Source: an uncultured Bacteroides sp. (GTDB taxonomy: Bacteria; Bacteroidota; Bacteroidia; Bacteroidales; Bacteroidaceae). Taken from it: a stretch of DNA of 64,000 nt. How positions within the stretch are numbered: the first letter of the stretch is position 1; each line of letters begins with the position of its first letter. Under the pieces are notes generated by a model, which saw only the letters and a list, made by a program, of their open reading frames with translations, searched no databases and was not told the DNA's origin. The stretch covers positions 1 through 64,000 of the forward strand of contig CALULL010000013.1 in assembly GCA_944321465.1 (NCBI GenBank). Reading direction: 5' to 3'. Positions 10,497 to 19,092 of this stretch are shown here, in pieces. Position numbers and translations under genes: made by a program.

Positions 10497-10543
10497 CCCG
10501 ACCGTAAAACCGGAGTTCCTGCTCCTTATATATCCTTGTTCCT

Positions 10544-13498
10544 ATGGAAACATTTCTACAGATGGTAGCCCGCGACCTGTACCACAAGACGGACGGCGAC
10601 TTGGCCCGCACGGCAGTCATATTCCCCAACAGGCGGGCAGGTTTGTTCTTCAACGAGTATCTGGCCGCCCAAAGCGACCGCCCGCTCTGGGCACCCTTGT
10701 ACACCAGCATCAGCGACTTCTTCGACCAATTGTCCGACCTGCGGCAAGGCGACCCCATACGCCTGGTGTGCGAGCTTTACCGGGTGTTCTGCCAAGAAAC
10801 GGGAAGCAAGGAGACGCTGGACGAATTCTACTTTTGGGGCGAACTGCTCATCAGCGACTTCGACGACGTAGACAAGAACCTGGTAGATGCCCGCCGCCTG
10901 TTTGTCAACCTACAAGACCTGAAAGACATGACAGCAGGCGACTACACCTTCCTTGACGAAGAACAGGAACGGGCTATAAGACAGTTTTTCAGGAACTTCT
11001 CTGCCGACAAGCGCACGGAGCTGAAAGCCCGTTTCCTATCGCTGTGGGACAAGATGGGAGCCATCTACACCGGCTTCCGCCAACGCCTTGAGCACATCGG
11101 CCTTGCCTACGAGGGCATGGTCTTCCGACGGGCCATCGAGCGGCTCGACGTAACCGCCCTACCCTTGGACCGCTATGTGTTCGTAGGCTTCAACGCACTC
11201 AACCGGGTCGAGGCACGTCTGTTCAGCGTCCTGAAAGAGGCTGGCAAAGCTTTGTTCTACTGGGACTACGACCTCTTCTACACCCGCCTGCCCCACGAGC
11301 AGAGCATCCCCTTTGCTCACGAAGCGGGCGAGTTTATCCTGCGCAACCTGAAGACGTATCCCAACGAGCTGCCCGAGTCGGCCTTCGATGCCATGCGCCG
11401 CCCCAAGCGAATAACCTTCATCGGTGCGCCCACCGAAAATGCACAAGCCCGCTACCTGCCACACTGGTTTGAGTCAGTGAAGCGCGACGAACGGGAGCGG
11501 GGCGCAGAGGCAAGCACGGAAAAGGAGAACGCCGTCGTGCTGTGCAACGAGGCGATGCTGCTGCCCGTGCTTCACGCCATACCGTCCGGGGTGGACAACG
11601 TCAACGTCACGATGGGCTACCCCCTGTCGCAGACACCCGTGTACAGTTTCATAAACGCCGTCATCGGGCTGCACACCGAAGGCTACCGGCCCGACACGGG
11701 ACGCTATGCCTACCAGGCCGTGATGCCGCTGCTGAAGCACCCCTACACGCGCCGCCTCTCGGAGCAAGCGGCACGGGTGGAACGGCAGCTGACGCAGGAC
11801 AACCGCTTCTACCCCCTGCCCTCGGAGTTGCAGCAGGACGACTTCCTGCAATGCCTCTTCACGCCCCAGGCGGGCATATCGGTAGGACAGTTCTGCGGCT
11901 ACATCGTCGGCCTGCTGCAACGGGCGGCGGCCATCTACCGGTGGGACGGTGCCGACCCCGACGAGCCTGCCGCCGACGCTTCCCGCCCGGACGAGGCGGA
12001 CGACATCTACAGCCAGCTCTACCGCGAAGCACTGTTCCAAGCCTACACCGTGCTGACCCGCCTGCAAGGGCTGGCCAACGACGGCAGCCTGGAGGGCCTG
12101 AGCATGACGACCCTGAAACGCCTGCTCTACGGCCTGCTGGGAGCCTCGTCCATACCGTTCCACGGCGAACCGGCCATCGGTATGCAAATCATGGGCGTGC
12201 TCGAAACCCGCAACCTCGACTTTGCCAACCTGCTCGTCCTCTCGCTCAACGAAGGGCAGCTGCCCAAGAAGGGGGGCGAAGCCTCGTTTGTCCCCTACAA
12301 CCTGCGCCGGGCCTTCGGCATGACGACCGTGGAGCACCGCAACGCCGTCTACGCCTACTACTTCTACCGGCTCATACAGCGTGCCTCCAGCATCACGCTG
12401 ATGTACAACACCTCCTCCGAGGGACTCAACCGGGGCGAAATGTCGCGCTTCATGCTGCAACTCCTCGTGGAAAGCCCCCACCCCATCGGGCGTTTCTACC
12501 TCGAAGCCGGGCAAAGCCCCCGCAGCCAGCGCACCATCGTGGTGGAGAAAAGCTCCGAGACGCTGCGGCGCATGGCCCGCCGCTTCGACCTCCGACAAAC
12601 CCCCGACGCGGTCCTCTCGCCCTCGGCCCTCAACGCCTACATCGACTGCCCCCTGAAGTTCTACTTCCGCTACGTGGCAAGGGTCAAGCCCCCCGACGAG
12701 ATTAGCGCGGAAATTGACTCGGCCCTGTTCGGCACCATATTCCACCACTCGGCCGAGCAAGTCTACCGCACACTGACGGCCAACGGGCAGGCGGTGAACC
12801 GGGACGACATCGACCGCCTGCTACGCGACACGCCCCGCCTGCAAGGCTTCGTGGACCAGGCCTTCAAGCAAGAGTTCTTCCACATCGCCCCGGACGAACG
12901 CGCCGAGTACAACGGCACGCAGCTCATCAATGCCCACGTCATCGTCTCCTACCTGCGCCAGCTCCTGCGCAACGACCTGCTGCATGCCCCCTTCCGCATC
13001 GAGGGGCTGGAACACCCCATCCGCGAGACCCGCGTGCTGGACACCCCCTCGGGCACCGTCCACATAGCCCTGGGCGGCACCGTCGACCGCATGGACAGCA
13101 AGGACGGCACCCTGCGCATCGTCGACTACAAGACCGGCGGCGAGCCCAAGACCCCGACCGATGTCGAGGAACTGTTCACCCCGGCGGCAGGACGACCCAG
13201 CTACGTCTTCCAAGCCTTCTTCTACTCGGCCATCCAATGCCGCACAAGCCCGCTGCGGGTAGCCCCCGCCCTACTCTACATCCACCGGGCCGCGTCCGAA
13301 AGCTACACGCCCGTCATCGAGATGGGCCCTCCGCGCCAGCATGTCCCCGTGACGGACTTTGCCGCCTATGCAGACGAGTTCCGCACACGCCTCGATGCCC
13401 TGCTGCAAGAGCTGTACGACCCCTCCGTCCCCTTCACCCAAGCCCAGGAACCGGACATCTGCACCTACTGCGACTTCCGCAACCTGTGCTTCGGCTGA
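10544..13498 (+). CDS. PD-(D/E)XK nuclease family protein, AddB-like
   Basis: This 984-residue protein resembles the AddB subunit of bacterial helicase-nucleases that process double-strand breaks for recombination. The N-terminus (FPNRRAGLFFNEYLA) has the form of the AddB helicase-like region. The nuclease domain lies in the last 300 residues with LNAYIDCPLKFYFRY, a GTIFHHSAEQVY helix and the IVDYKTGG catalytic strand. Cys702 together with Cys973, Cys976 and Cys982 (CTYCDFRNLC) matches the iron-sulfur staple of AddB nucleases. An AddA partner is not in the window. Confidence 0.85.
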   Translation: METFLQMVARDLYHKTDGDLARTAVIFPNRRAGLFFNEYLAAQSDRPLWAPLYTSISDFFDQLSDLRQGDPIRLVCELYRVFCQETGSKETLDEFYFWGELLISDFDDVDKNLVDARRLFVNLQDLKDMTAGDYTFLDEEQERAIRQFFRNFSADKRTELKARFLSLWDKMGAIYTGFRQRLEHIGLAYEGMVFRRAIERLDVTALPLDRYVFVGFNALNRVEARLFSVLKEAGKALFYWDYDLFYTRLPHEQSIPFAHEAGEFILRNLKTYPNELPESAFDAMRRPKRITFIGAPTENAQARYLPHWFESVKRDERERGAEASTEKENAVVLCNEAMLLPVLHAIPSGVDNVNVTMGYPLSQTPVYSFINAVIGLHTEGYRPDTGRYAYQAVMPLLKHPYTRRLSEQAARVERQLTQDNRFYPLPSELQQDDFLQCLFTPQAGISVGQFCGYIVGLLQRAAAIYRWDGADPDEPAADASRPDEADDIYSQLYREALFQAYTVLTRLQGLANDGSLEGLSMTTLKRLLYGLLGASSIPFHGEPAIGMQIMGVLETRNLDFANLLVLSLNEGQLPKKGGEASFVPYNLRRAFGMTTVEHRNAVYAYYFYRLIQRASSITLMYNTSSEGLNRGEMSRFMLQLLVESPHPIGRFYLEAGQSPRSQRTIVVEKSSETLRRMARRFDLRQTPDAVLSPSALNAYIDCPLKFYFRYVARVKPPDEISAEIDSALFGTIFHHSAEQVYRTLTANGQAVNRDDIDRLLRDTPRLQGFVDQAFKQEFFHIAPDERAEYNGTQLINAHVIVSYLRQLLRNDLLHAPFRIEGLEHPIRETRVLDTPSGTVHIALGGTVDRMDSKDGTLRIVDYKTGGEPKTPTDVEELFTPAAGRPSYVFQAFFYSAIQCRTSPLRVAPALLYIHRAASESYTPVIEMGPPRQHVPVTDFAAYADEFRTRLDALLQELYDPSVPFTQAQEPDICTYCDFRNLCFG

Positions 13499-13515
13499 GG
13501 CCGCCCCCGGGAGGA

Positions 13516-13583
13516 GACGCACCTTCGCCCCTCCGGCAGCACACCTTTGCGCCCCCGGCGGCACACCTTCGCCCGCCAAGATG
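13516..13583. repeat. 22-bp-period repeat array, locus 1 (three units)
   Basis: Three units start at 13516, 13538 and 13560, each 22 bp, with the shared core GCACACCTTYGC. They lie just after the AddB-like gene and upstream of the AT-rich nuclease gene. The units resemble those at 36549, 41686 and 62234. Confidence 0.7.
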
Positions 13584-13694
13584 CCACAGAGGCAAGGAGA
13601 CGGCCATTGCCCGCCGCCTCCTTCCAGGCAGCTTTCCGCCGCACGGACACAACAAATACCTGCCGCAGGCAACGGCGGCAACCAGAATATTGCG

Positions 13695-13702
13695 TATCTT
13701 TG
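13695..13702 (+). promoter_or_regulatory. Candidate -7 box of the AT-rich nuclease gene
   Basis: TATCTTTG fits TAnnTTTG and sits 65 bp before the ATG at 13767. No TTG lies at the expected distance upstream, so support is from the -7 element only. Confidence 0.5.
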
Positions 13703-13766
13703 CCCGCAACAAATAACTACCAATCACAGTATGATAATATAAAAGAACTATAATGTTTACACAACC

Positions 13767-15032
13767 ATGAATAAAGGTCCTAAAAGTTTAGAGTATTTTC
13801 TTCGAGACCTCAATATAGTCAAGAAAAAATACGAGGAACGTGAGCAACTGGAGGATAACTTCAACCTATTTACCATCTTAAAAAAATATTCTGATGAGAA
13901 GTACCTGCATTCACGTTTCATATCATCCTTATTGGATCCTGAAGGACCGCATAAGATGAAAGTTCTGTTTTTGAACCTATTCTTGAACAAAGTCAACAGC
14001 CTTTTGGATTTTGATGATGGAACAGTGGAAATCTACCCAAACAATCAAAGCCGAAGCGAATATAAGCGAATAGACATTTCATTAATTGACAGGAACAAGA
14101 AACAGGCCATCATCATTGAAAACAAAATATTCCATACTGACACGAATAACGAAGAAGTAGGCCAGTTAGAAAAATACTACGGATGCTTAATAGAAGAAGA
14201 CAAAATCTCCGCTGATAACATTGAAGTATATTATCTTACTTTAGACGGACATGAACCCAGCGAAGCCAGCGTAAGCACAAGAGAAAAATACCCGGAACTG
14301 AAACAAAAAGTACGTTGTATTTCCTACGCTTTGGAAATTCTGGATTGGTTGAAAGCCTGTATCAAAGAAAGCTACAATAAACCGGCTCTTCGAGAGTCAA
14401 TAAGCCAATATATTAAACTGATAGAACAAATGACGAACAACAATGCAGCCATAGAAGAAAGGAAAGAGATAACTCGCATCATAGGCTTGAACGACGAAAA
14501 TCTTTTTAGTGCAAAGTTTTTGTTGGACAACTTCAAGCACGTACAATGGCATACATTATATGACTTTTGGAAAGAATTGGGCCAAGGCTTCGAACACGAG
14601 GAATATAAGATACTATTAAGCATTCCCAACGAAGACATAGACACACTAGTACACGGCGGACCAAAACAAAGGAGGAGAATAGACTTAATCTTTATCGTCC
14701 TCTCACCACATGGATTACCTTTTGATATTTTTGCAGAATTTGGTGATTGGCTATCTTGGGGAATATACGATGGAGAAGACAAAGCATCAGAAATACCAAC
14801 TGTTTATAAAGACCGAATAACGGCTTTTGCAAAGGAACATACCGAATATGAGGAAACAAAAGATTGGTTATGGTGGAAATATTTCGACCTAACAGACAAC
14901 GACAACATTTGTTGCTCTCATTTCAGCTATGAAGGTACTTTCAAGTTGATTTCTCCCCGATATCGCCATGAGGTTATAGAAAAAATAATAAAAGAGATAA
15001 AGGATTTTGAAACAATAGTTTGCTGTAGCTAA
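13767..15032 (+). CDS. PD-(D/E)XK nuclease superfamily protein (PDDEXK_4-like)
   Basis: The 421-residue protein resembles the PF14281 family of predicted PD-(D/E)XK nucleases. HSRFISSLLDP (residues 48-58) is the family's early motif. The active-site pattern is visible as Asp103 (RIDISLID) followed by Glu118 and Lys120 (IIIENK). The C-terminal half has no motif I recognise. The gene is much more AT-rich than its neighbours, with AAA/GAA/ATA-rich codon use, which points to transfer. Family members are often annotated near defence genes, but no methylase or other partner is adjacent, so a defence role is only a possibility. Confidence 0.75.
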   Translation: MNKGPKSLEYFLRDLNIVKKKYEEREQLEDNFNLFTILKKYSDEKYLHSRFISSLLDPEGPHKMKVLFLNLFLNKVNSLLDFDDGTVEIYPNNQSRSEYKRIDISLIDRNKKQAIIIENKIFHTDTNNEEVGQLEKYYGCLIEEDKISADNIEVYYLTLDGHEPSEASVSTREKYPELKQKVRCISYALEILDWLKACIKESYNKPALRESISQYIKLIEQMTNNNAAIEERKEITRIIGLNDENLFSAKFLLDNFKHVQWHTLYDFWKELGQGFEHEEYKILLSIPNEDIDTLVHGGPKQRRRIDLIFIVLSPHGLPFDIFAEFGDWLSWGIYDGEDKASEIPTVYKDRITAFAKEHTEYEETKDWLWWKYFDLTDNDNICCSHFSYEGTFKLISPRYRHEVIEKIIKEIKDFETIVCCS

Positions 15033-15088
15033 CGAGGTATACTCAAACATACTTTACAATAGAATTACTAAAAAAACATCATACCACT

Positions 15089-16258
15089 ATGAGCAACCAA
15101 AGATACATGATGCGCGGCGTGAGCGCATCGAAAGAAGACGTTCACAACGCCATCAAGAACATAGACAAGGGCATCTTCCCCCGGGCCTTCTGCAAGATTA
15201 TCCCCGACATACTGGGAGGCGACCCGGAGTATTGCAACATCATGCACGCCGACGGCGCAGGCACCAAGTCCTCGCTGGCCTACCTCTACTGGCGGGAGAC
15301 GGGCGACCTGAGCGTGTGGAAGGGCATCGCGCAGGACGCGCTGATTATGAACATCGACGACCTGCTGTGCGTGGGCGCGGTGGACAACATTCTCGTATCC
15401 TCCACCATCGGGCGCAACAAACTGCTGGTGCCGGGCGAAGTCATATCGGCCATCATCAACGGCACGGACGAACTGCTGGCCGAGCTGCGCCAGATGGGCG
15501 TGGGCGTTTATGCTACGGGCGGCGAGACGGCGGACGTGGGCGACCTGGTGCGCACCATCATCGTGGACTCGACCGTGACCTGCCGCATGAAGCGCAGCGA
15601 CGTGATAGACAACGCCAACATCCGTCCGGGCGATGTCATCGTGGGCCTCGCCAGCTACGGACAGGCCACGTACGAGAAGGAGTACAACGGCGGCATGGGC
15701 AGCAACGGACTGACCTCGGCACGCCACGACGTGTTTGCCAAGTATCTGGCCGAGAAATACCCGGAAAGCTACGACCACGCCGTGCCGCAGGAACTGGTGT
15801 ACAGCGGCGCACTCCGCCTGACCGATGCCGTGGAGGGCAGTCCGCTGGATGCGGGCAAGTTGGTCCTCTCCCCCACCCGCACATACGCCCCGGTGGTGAA
15901 GAAGCTGCTCGACGCCCTGCGCCCGGAAATTCACGGCATGGTGCACTGCTCGGGCGGTGCGCAGACCAAGGTGCTGCACTTCGTAGGCGACAACTGCCGC
16001 GTCATCAAGGACAACCTCTTCCCCGTACCTCCGTTGTTCCGCACCATCAAGGAGCAGAGCGGCACGGAGTGGGACGAGATGTACAAGGTATTCAACATGG
16101 GCCACCGCCTGGAGGTCTATCTGTCGCCGGAGCACGCCGGGGAAGTCATCGCCATCAGCAAGTCGTTCAACATCGACGCGCAGGTCATCGGCCGCATCGA
16201 GGAGAGCGACCGGCGGGAGCTGATTATACGGAGCGAGTTCGGGGAGTTTAGGTATTAA
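15089..16258 (+). CDS. purM: Phosphoribosylformylglycinamidine cyclo-ligase (AIR synthase)
   Basis: PurM converts FGAM and ATP to aminoimidazole ribonucleotide, the step after PurL. The 389-residue protein has the AIRS fold signatures: HADGAGTKSSLAYLYW for the N-terminal dimer and active-site strand, DALIMNIDDLLCVGAV, and GVYATGGETADVGDLVRTIIVDSTV. It belongs to the longer, divergent Bacteroidota type rather than the 345-residue E. coli type. It begins 56 bp after the AT-rich nuclease gene. Confidence 0.93.
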   Translation: MSNQRYMMRGVSASKEDVHNAIKNIDKGIFPRAFCKIIPDILGGDPEYCNIMHADGAGTKSSLAYLYWRETGDLSVWKGIAQDALIMNIDDLLCVGAVDNILVSSTIGRNKLLVPGEVISAIINGTDELLAELRQMGVGVYATGGETADVGDLVRTIIVDSTVTCRMKRSDVIDNANIRPGDVIVGLASYGQATYEKEYNGGMGSNGLTSARHDVFAKYLAEKYPESYDHAVPQELVYSGALRLTDAVEGSPLDAGKLVLSPTRTYAPVVKKLLDALRPEIHGMVHCSGGAQTKVLHFVGDNCRVIKDNLFPVPPLFRTIKEQSGTEWDEMYKVFNMGHRLEVYLSPEHAGEVIAISKSFNIDAQVIGRIEESDRRELIIRSEFGEFRY

Positions 16259-16278
16259 CCATCAATCTATAATAGGCC

Positions 16279-16728
16279 ATGGAAACTTTCCGCTTCAAGC
16301 ATTTCAGCCTCACCTTTGAGTGGTGGATGATACTGGTCTTGTTGTTCGGCGTGGTGCTTTCGGCAGATGCCATCGTCACCACGTGCGAAAACATTCAGAC
16401 AGCCGCCCCGTGGTGGCATACGGCGTTCACGACGGTAGAAAGCGTTGTCTTCCCGGCGGCTTTGGTCTGCCTCATCCTTAAGGCATTGCAACCTGTCCGG
16501 CCTGAAAGAGAACGTTTCTACTTCGCCGTTGCGTTCGTGGCTTGTGCTCTCATCACCCTGCGAACTGCTTTCTCACAATACTGGCAGTTGTTTGTGGAAG
16601 ACGATACGCATTGGCTGAAATGGATTAGCGGACCGTTGGCTGTCATCGGCTGGAGCTGCCTCACCTACTTTTTTGGGTACTGTTGCGCCAAAGCCAAGGG
16701 AGGAAAAGCAGAGAACCATAAAGAATGA
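16279..16728 (+). CDS. Unknown membrane protein (149 aa)
   Basis: I do not recognise this protein. It has four hydrophobic segments, roughly residues 17-33, 50-67, 80-98 and 118-136, and a short basic C-terminal tail (AKAKGGKAENHKE). It starts 20 bp after purM and is followed 3 bp later by another small membrane protein, so it is the first of a run of small membrane genes that may be translated from the same transcript. Confidence 0.7.
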   Translation: METFRFKHFSLTFEWWMILVLLFGVVLSADAIVTTCENIQTAAPWWHTAFTTVESVVFPAALVCLILKALQPVRPERERFYFAVAFVACALITLRTAFSQYWQLFVEDDTHWLKWISGPLAVIGWSCLTYFFGYCCAKAKGGKAENHKE

Positions 16729-16731
16729 ATT

Positions 16732-17001
16732 ATGAAAACGAAGAAGAGTGTCACCTTCGCCTTGATTGTCTTGGTGGGCATCGCAGCAAGCGTCGCCATC
16801 GGCATCTTGGGCCGGACGTTGGAATGTAGCTTTCTGGAAGATTTCAGCATCATCGGCCCGAGTGCATGGGCAGGATATGCCGTCAGCTGCCGATGCTACG
16901 GGCAAAAGCGGTACACCACCTTCAAAGAATGGGCGGCATTCCTTGCCGCCGCTTTGCTGGTGACTACCGTGTTTTGGGCATTAACGGAATACGTGTTTTA
17001 A
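16732..17001 (+). CDS. Unknown small membrane protein (89 aa)
   Basis: The protein starts MKTKKSVTFALIVLVGIAASVAIGIL, a basic start followed by a transmembrane segment, and has a second hydrophobic segment near its C-terminus (AAFLAAALLVTTVFWAL). A central CRCYG stretch lies between them. It is 3 bp from the previous gene and 20 bp from the next. No family is recognised. Confidence 0.65.
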   Translation: MKTKKSVTFALIVLVGIAASVAIGILGRTLECSFLEDFSIIGPSAWAGYAVSCRCYGQKRYTTFKEWAAFLAAALLVTTVFWALTEYVF

Positions 17002-17021
17002 CAAGAGGAAAGACAACAAAT

Positions 17022-17375
17022 ATGGCAACACAACAAAGACACAACCTGAAAGAAGGACGCGACGAACGGCTTTGGGAGAAAGAACGGAATGCGGCCAGGA
17101 ACTCGTTCGTCAAGAAGGAACAGGCTACGACCAAACGAGCCGTAAGCATCGGAATGACGGTACTCTACATCGTACTGGCCGCCGTCTTCGTGTTCGTCTT
17201 GTACCTCATCTACGACAGTGCCAACAAACTCATGGAAGTCCTGCGTGCCCCCGAAGACTCCCCGCTGAAAGGCGAGACGGCGTGGCGCATCGAGTTGCTG
17301 GTGTTCTGGGTGCTATGGGCCTGCTACCTGCTGTGGAAGTCGTGGCGGCTATTCAAGAAAAACAAAGAAAACTGA
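17022..17375 (+). CDS. Unknown small membrane protein (117 aa)
   Basis: The ATG at 17022 (MATQQRHNLKEGRDERL) is chosen because it lies just after the preceding gene's stop; an earlier in-frame ATG would overlap that gene by over 100 bp. The first 45 residues are charged and hydrophilic. Two transmembrane segments follow (VLYIVLAAVFVFVLYLI and LLVFWVLWACYLLW), then a basic tail. No family is recognised. Confidence 0.65.
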   Translation: MATQQRHNLKEGRDERLWEKERNAARNSFVKKEQATTKRAVSIGMTVLYIVLAAVFVFVLYLIYDSANKLMEVLRAPEDSPLKGETAWRIELLVFWVLWACYLLWKSWRLFKKNKEN

Positions 17376-17382
17376 ACGCAGT

Positions 17383-17598
17383 ATGAAGAAAAGCAAGAAA
17401 CGCAAATACATCATCACCGCTATCATCTGGTTCGTCACCATGATAGCGGCCAACTGCCTGAACGAATACCTCCAGACCCCTCCCTACGTCCGTGGGCTGA
17501 CTGTGGGCTTCTGGACCATAGCGGCCTACCTGCTGTTCCGCGACCTGATGCAGCCACGCGGGTGGAGGAAAGACGATAAAGAAGATGAAGAAAAGTAA
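17383..17598 (+). CDS. Unknown small membrane protein (71 aa)
   Basis: The protein begins MKKSKKRKYIITAIIWFVTMIAANCL, has a second hydrophobic segment (LTVGFWTIAAYLLF) and ends in a charged tail (DDKEDEEK). It starts 7 bp after the previous gene and its end overlaps the start of the next by 14 bp. Its MKKSK start resembles that of the next gene. Confidence 0.65.
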   Translation: MKKSKKRKYIITAIIWFVTMIAANCLNEYLQTPPYVRGLTVGFWTIAAYLLFRDLMQPRGWRKDDKEDEEK

Positions 17599-17898
17599 AC
17601 AGAAAGGACAAAAGGCGACGGCCCGGACAATGCACATACGTACAGGCATCGTCCTCACGGCCATTTATCTGGCAGCGGAAGCAGCCTTACTGGCAGGACA
17701 CCGCCACACGGGCAGCCATTACCTGTTCAACCTGCCATTTTCCTCACGCCTTTGGCTTGCGGCTACATTGGCAATACCTGCCTCGGCGAGACTGTACGAT
17801 GGAGCGGGAAGCAATGGGCCTTGGCCGCAGCGATACTCCTGGCCATCGCCTTAGGATTAGGATGGATGATGGAGAACCTCTTAAAACAAAGCACATAA
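17585..17898 (+). pseudogene. Small membrane protein gene interrupted by a one-base frameshift
   Basis: The open frame runs 17585-17854 (89 codons) but ends in non-membrane sequence. Adding one T to the TTTT run at 17738-17741 joins it to the neighbouring frame, which reads FFLTPLACGYIGNTCLGE, then a transmembrane-like ALAAAILLAIALGLGW, and ends with KQST and a stop at 17896-17898. The restored protein would be about 104 residues. This could be a true lesion, a slippage site or a sequencing error. Confidence 0.65.
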
Positions 17899-17959
17899 GA
17901 ACCAATAAGCAATGCACACAACGCGACTGAGGACAGAATTATAACAACCAACAAGAAAT

Positions 17960-19072
17960 ATGGCAGAAACCAACACCCTACTTGACAAGCTCGACGGCCT
18001 CGTGGCCCGCTTCGAAGAAGTATCGACCCTGATAACCGACCCGGCTGTCATAGCCGACCAGCGACGCTACGTCAAACTAACTAAAGAATACAAGGAACTG
18101 AGCGACCTGATGAAAGCCCGCAAGGAATACATGCAGGCGCTCGGCGGCATCGAAGAGGCCAAGGACATCATAGCCAACGAGGCCGACCCCGAGATGCGCG
18201 ACATGGCCCGCGAGGAACTGGACAAATGCGAAGCACGGCTCCCCCGGCTGGAGGAAGAAATCAAGCTGCTGCTCATCCCCGCCGACCCGCAGGACAGCCG
18301 CAACGCCATCCTCGAGATACGCGGCGGCACGGGCGGCGACGAGGCAGCCCTGTTTGCCGGAGACCTCTTCCGCATGTACTCCAAGTACTGCGAGCGCAAG
18401 GGCTGGCGGCTGGAAGTCTCCAGTGCCAACGAAGGTGCCGTGGGCGGCTTCAAGGAAATCATCTGCTCGGTGACGGGCGAGGGCGTGTACGGCACGCTGA
18501 AGTACGAGAGCGGCGTGCACCGCGTGCAGCGTGTCCCGGCCACCGAGACGCAAGGCCGCGTACACACCTCGGCAGCCTCCGTAGCCGTGCTGCCCGAGGC
18601 CGAACCCTTCGACGTGGAGATTAACGAGGGCGAAATCAAGTGGGACACCTTCCGCAGCGGCGGCGCGGGCGGACAGAACGTCAACAAGGTGGAGAGCGGC
18701 GTGCGCCTGCGCTACAACTGGAAGAACCCCAACACGGGCGTGGTAGAGGAAATCCTCATCGAGTGTACCGAAACGCGCGACCAGCCCAAGAACAAGGAGC
18801 GCGCCCTCAGCCGCCTGCGCACCTTCATCTACGACAAGGAGCACCAGAAGTACATCGACGACATCGCCTCCAAGCGCAAGACGATGGTCTCCACCGGCGA
18901 CCGCTCGGCCAAAATCCGCACCTACAACTACCCGCAGGGCCGCGTCACCGACCACCGCATCAACTACACCATCTACAACCTCTCCGCCTTCATGGATGGC
19001 GACATACAGGACTGCATCGACCACCTCATCGTGGCCGAGAACGCCGAGCGGCTGAAGGAGAGCGAACTGTAA
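17960..19072 (+). CDS. prfA: Peptide chain release factor 1
   Basis: RF1 recognises UAA and UAG stop codons and triggers peptide release. The 370-residue protein has the codon-reading PAT motif near residue 193 (VPATETQGRVHTSA) and the GGQ catalytic loop near 237 (RSGGAGGQNVNKVESGVRL). The PAT tripeptide and the overall length distinguish it from RF2 (SPF motif) and from the short ArfB/YaeJ proteins. It follows the small membrane genes in the same orientation. Confidence 0.96.
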   Translation: MAETNTLLDKLDGLVARFEEVSTLITDPAVIADQRRYVKLTKEYKELSDLMKARKEYMQALGGIEEAKDIIANEADPEMRDMAREELDKCEARLPRLEEEIKLLLIPADPQDSRNAILEIRGGTGGDEAALFAGDLFRMYSKYCERKGWRLEVSSANEGAVGGFKEIICSVTGEGVYGTLKYESGVHRVQRVPATETQGRVHTSAASVAVLPEAEPFDVEINEGEIKWDTFRSGGAGGQNVNKVESGVRLRYNWKNPNTGVVEEILIECTETRDQPKNKERALSRLRTFIYDKEHQKYIDDIASKRKTMVSTGDRSAKIRTYNYPQGRVTDHRINYTIYNLSAFMDGDIQDCIDHLIVAENAERLKESEL

Positions 19073-19092
19073 AGCCCTGACACATATTAATT

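Larger units (their letters stand above)
10059..10543. other. Divergent intergenic region between carB and the AddB-like gene
   Basis: This 485-bp stretch has no supported gene. The left part would be the carB leader. On the carB strand it holds a perfect 8-bp stem (ACCCGGCG 10135-10142 with CGCCGGGT 10186-10193) and a small GCAC/GTGC hairpin near 10095-10108. The right part carries a promoter for the AddB-like gene. A 14-bp stretch at 10375-10388 (CCGATTTGGGTTTA) matches the right end of the dispersed 200-bp repeat and may be a relic. Confidence 0.5.

Noticed and set aside
11474-12760. Long minus-strand open frame inside the AddB-like gene
   Set aside because: It is the mirror of a GC-rich gene with strong third-position bias; the product is low-complexity Val/Gly/Gln-rich and unlike any protein.
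13516-13583. CRISPR array
   Set aside because: The 22-bp units have no separate unique spacers of CRISPR size, and no cas genes are present; the same holds for the other arrays.
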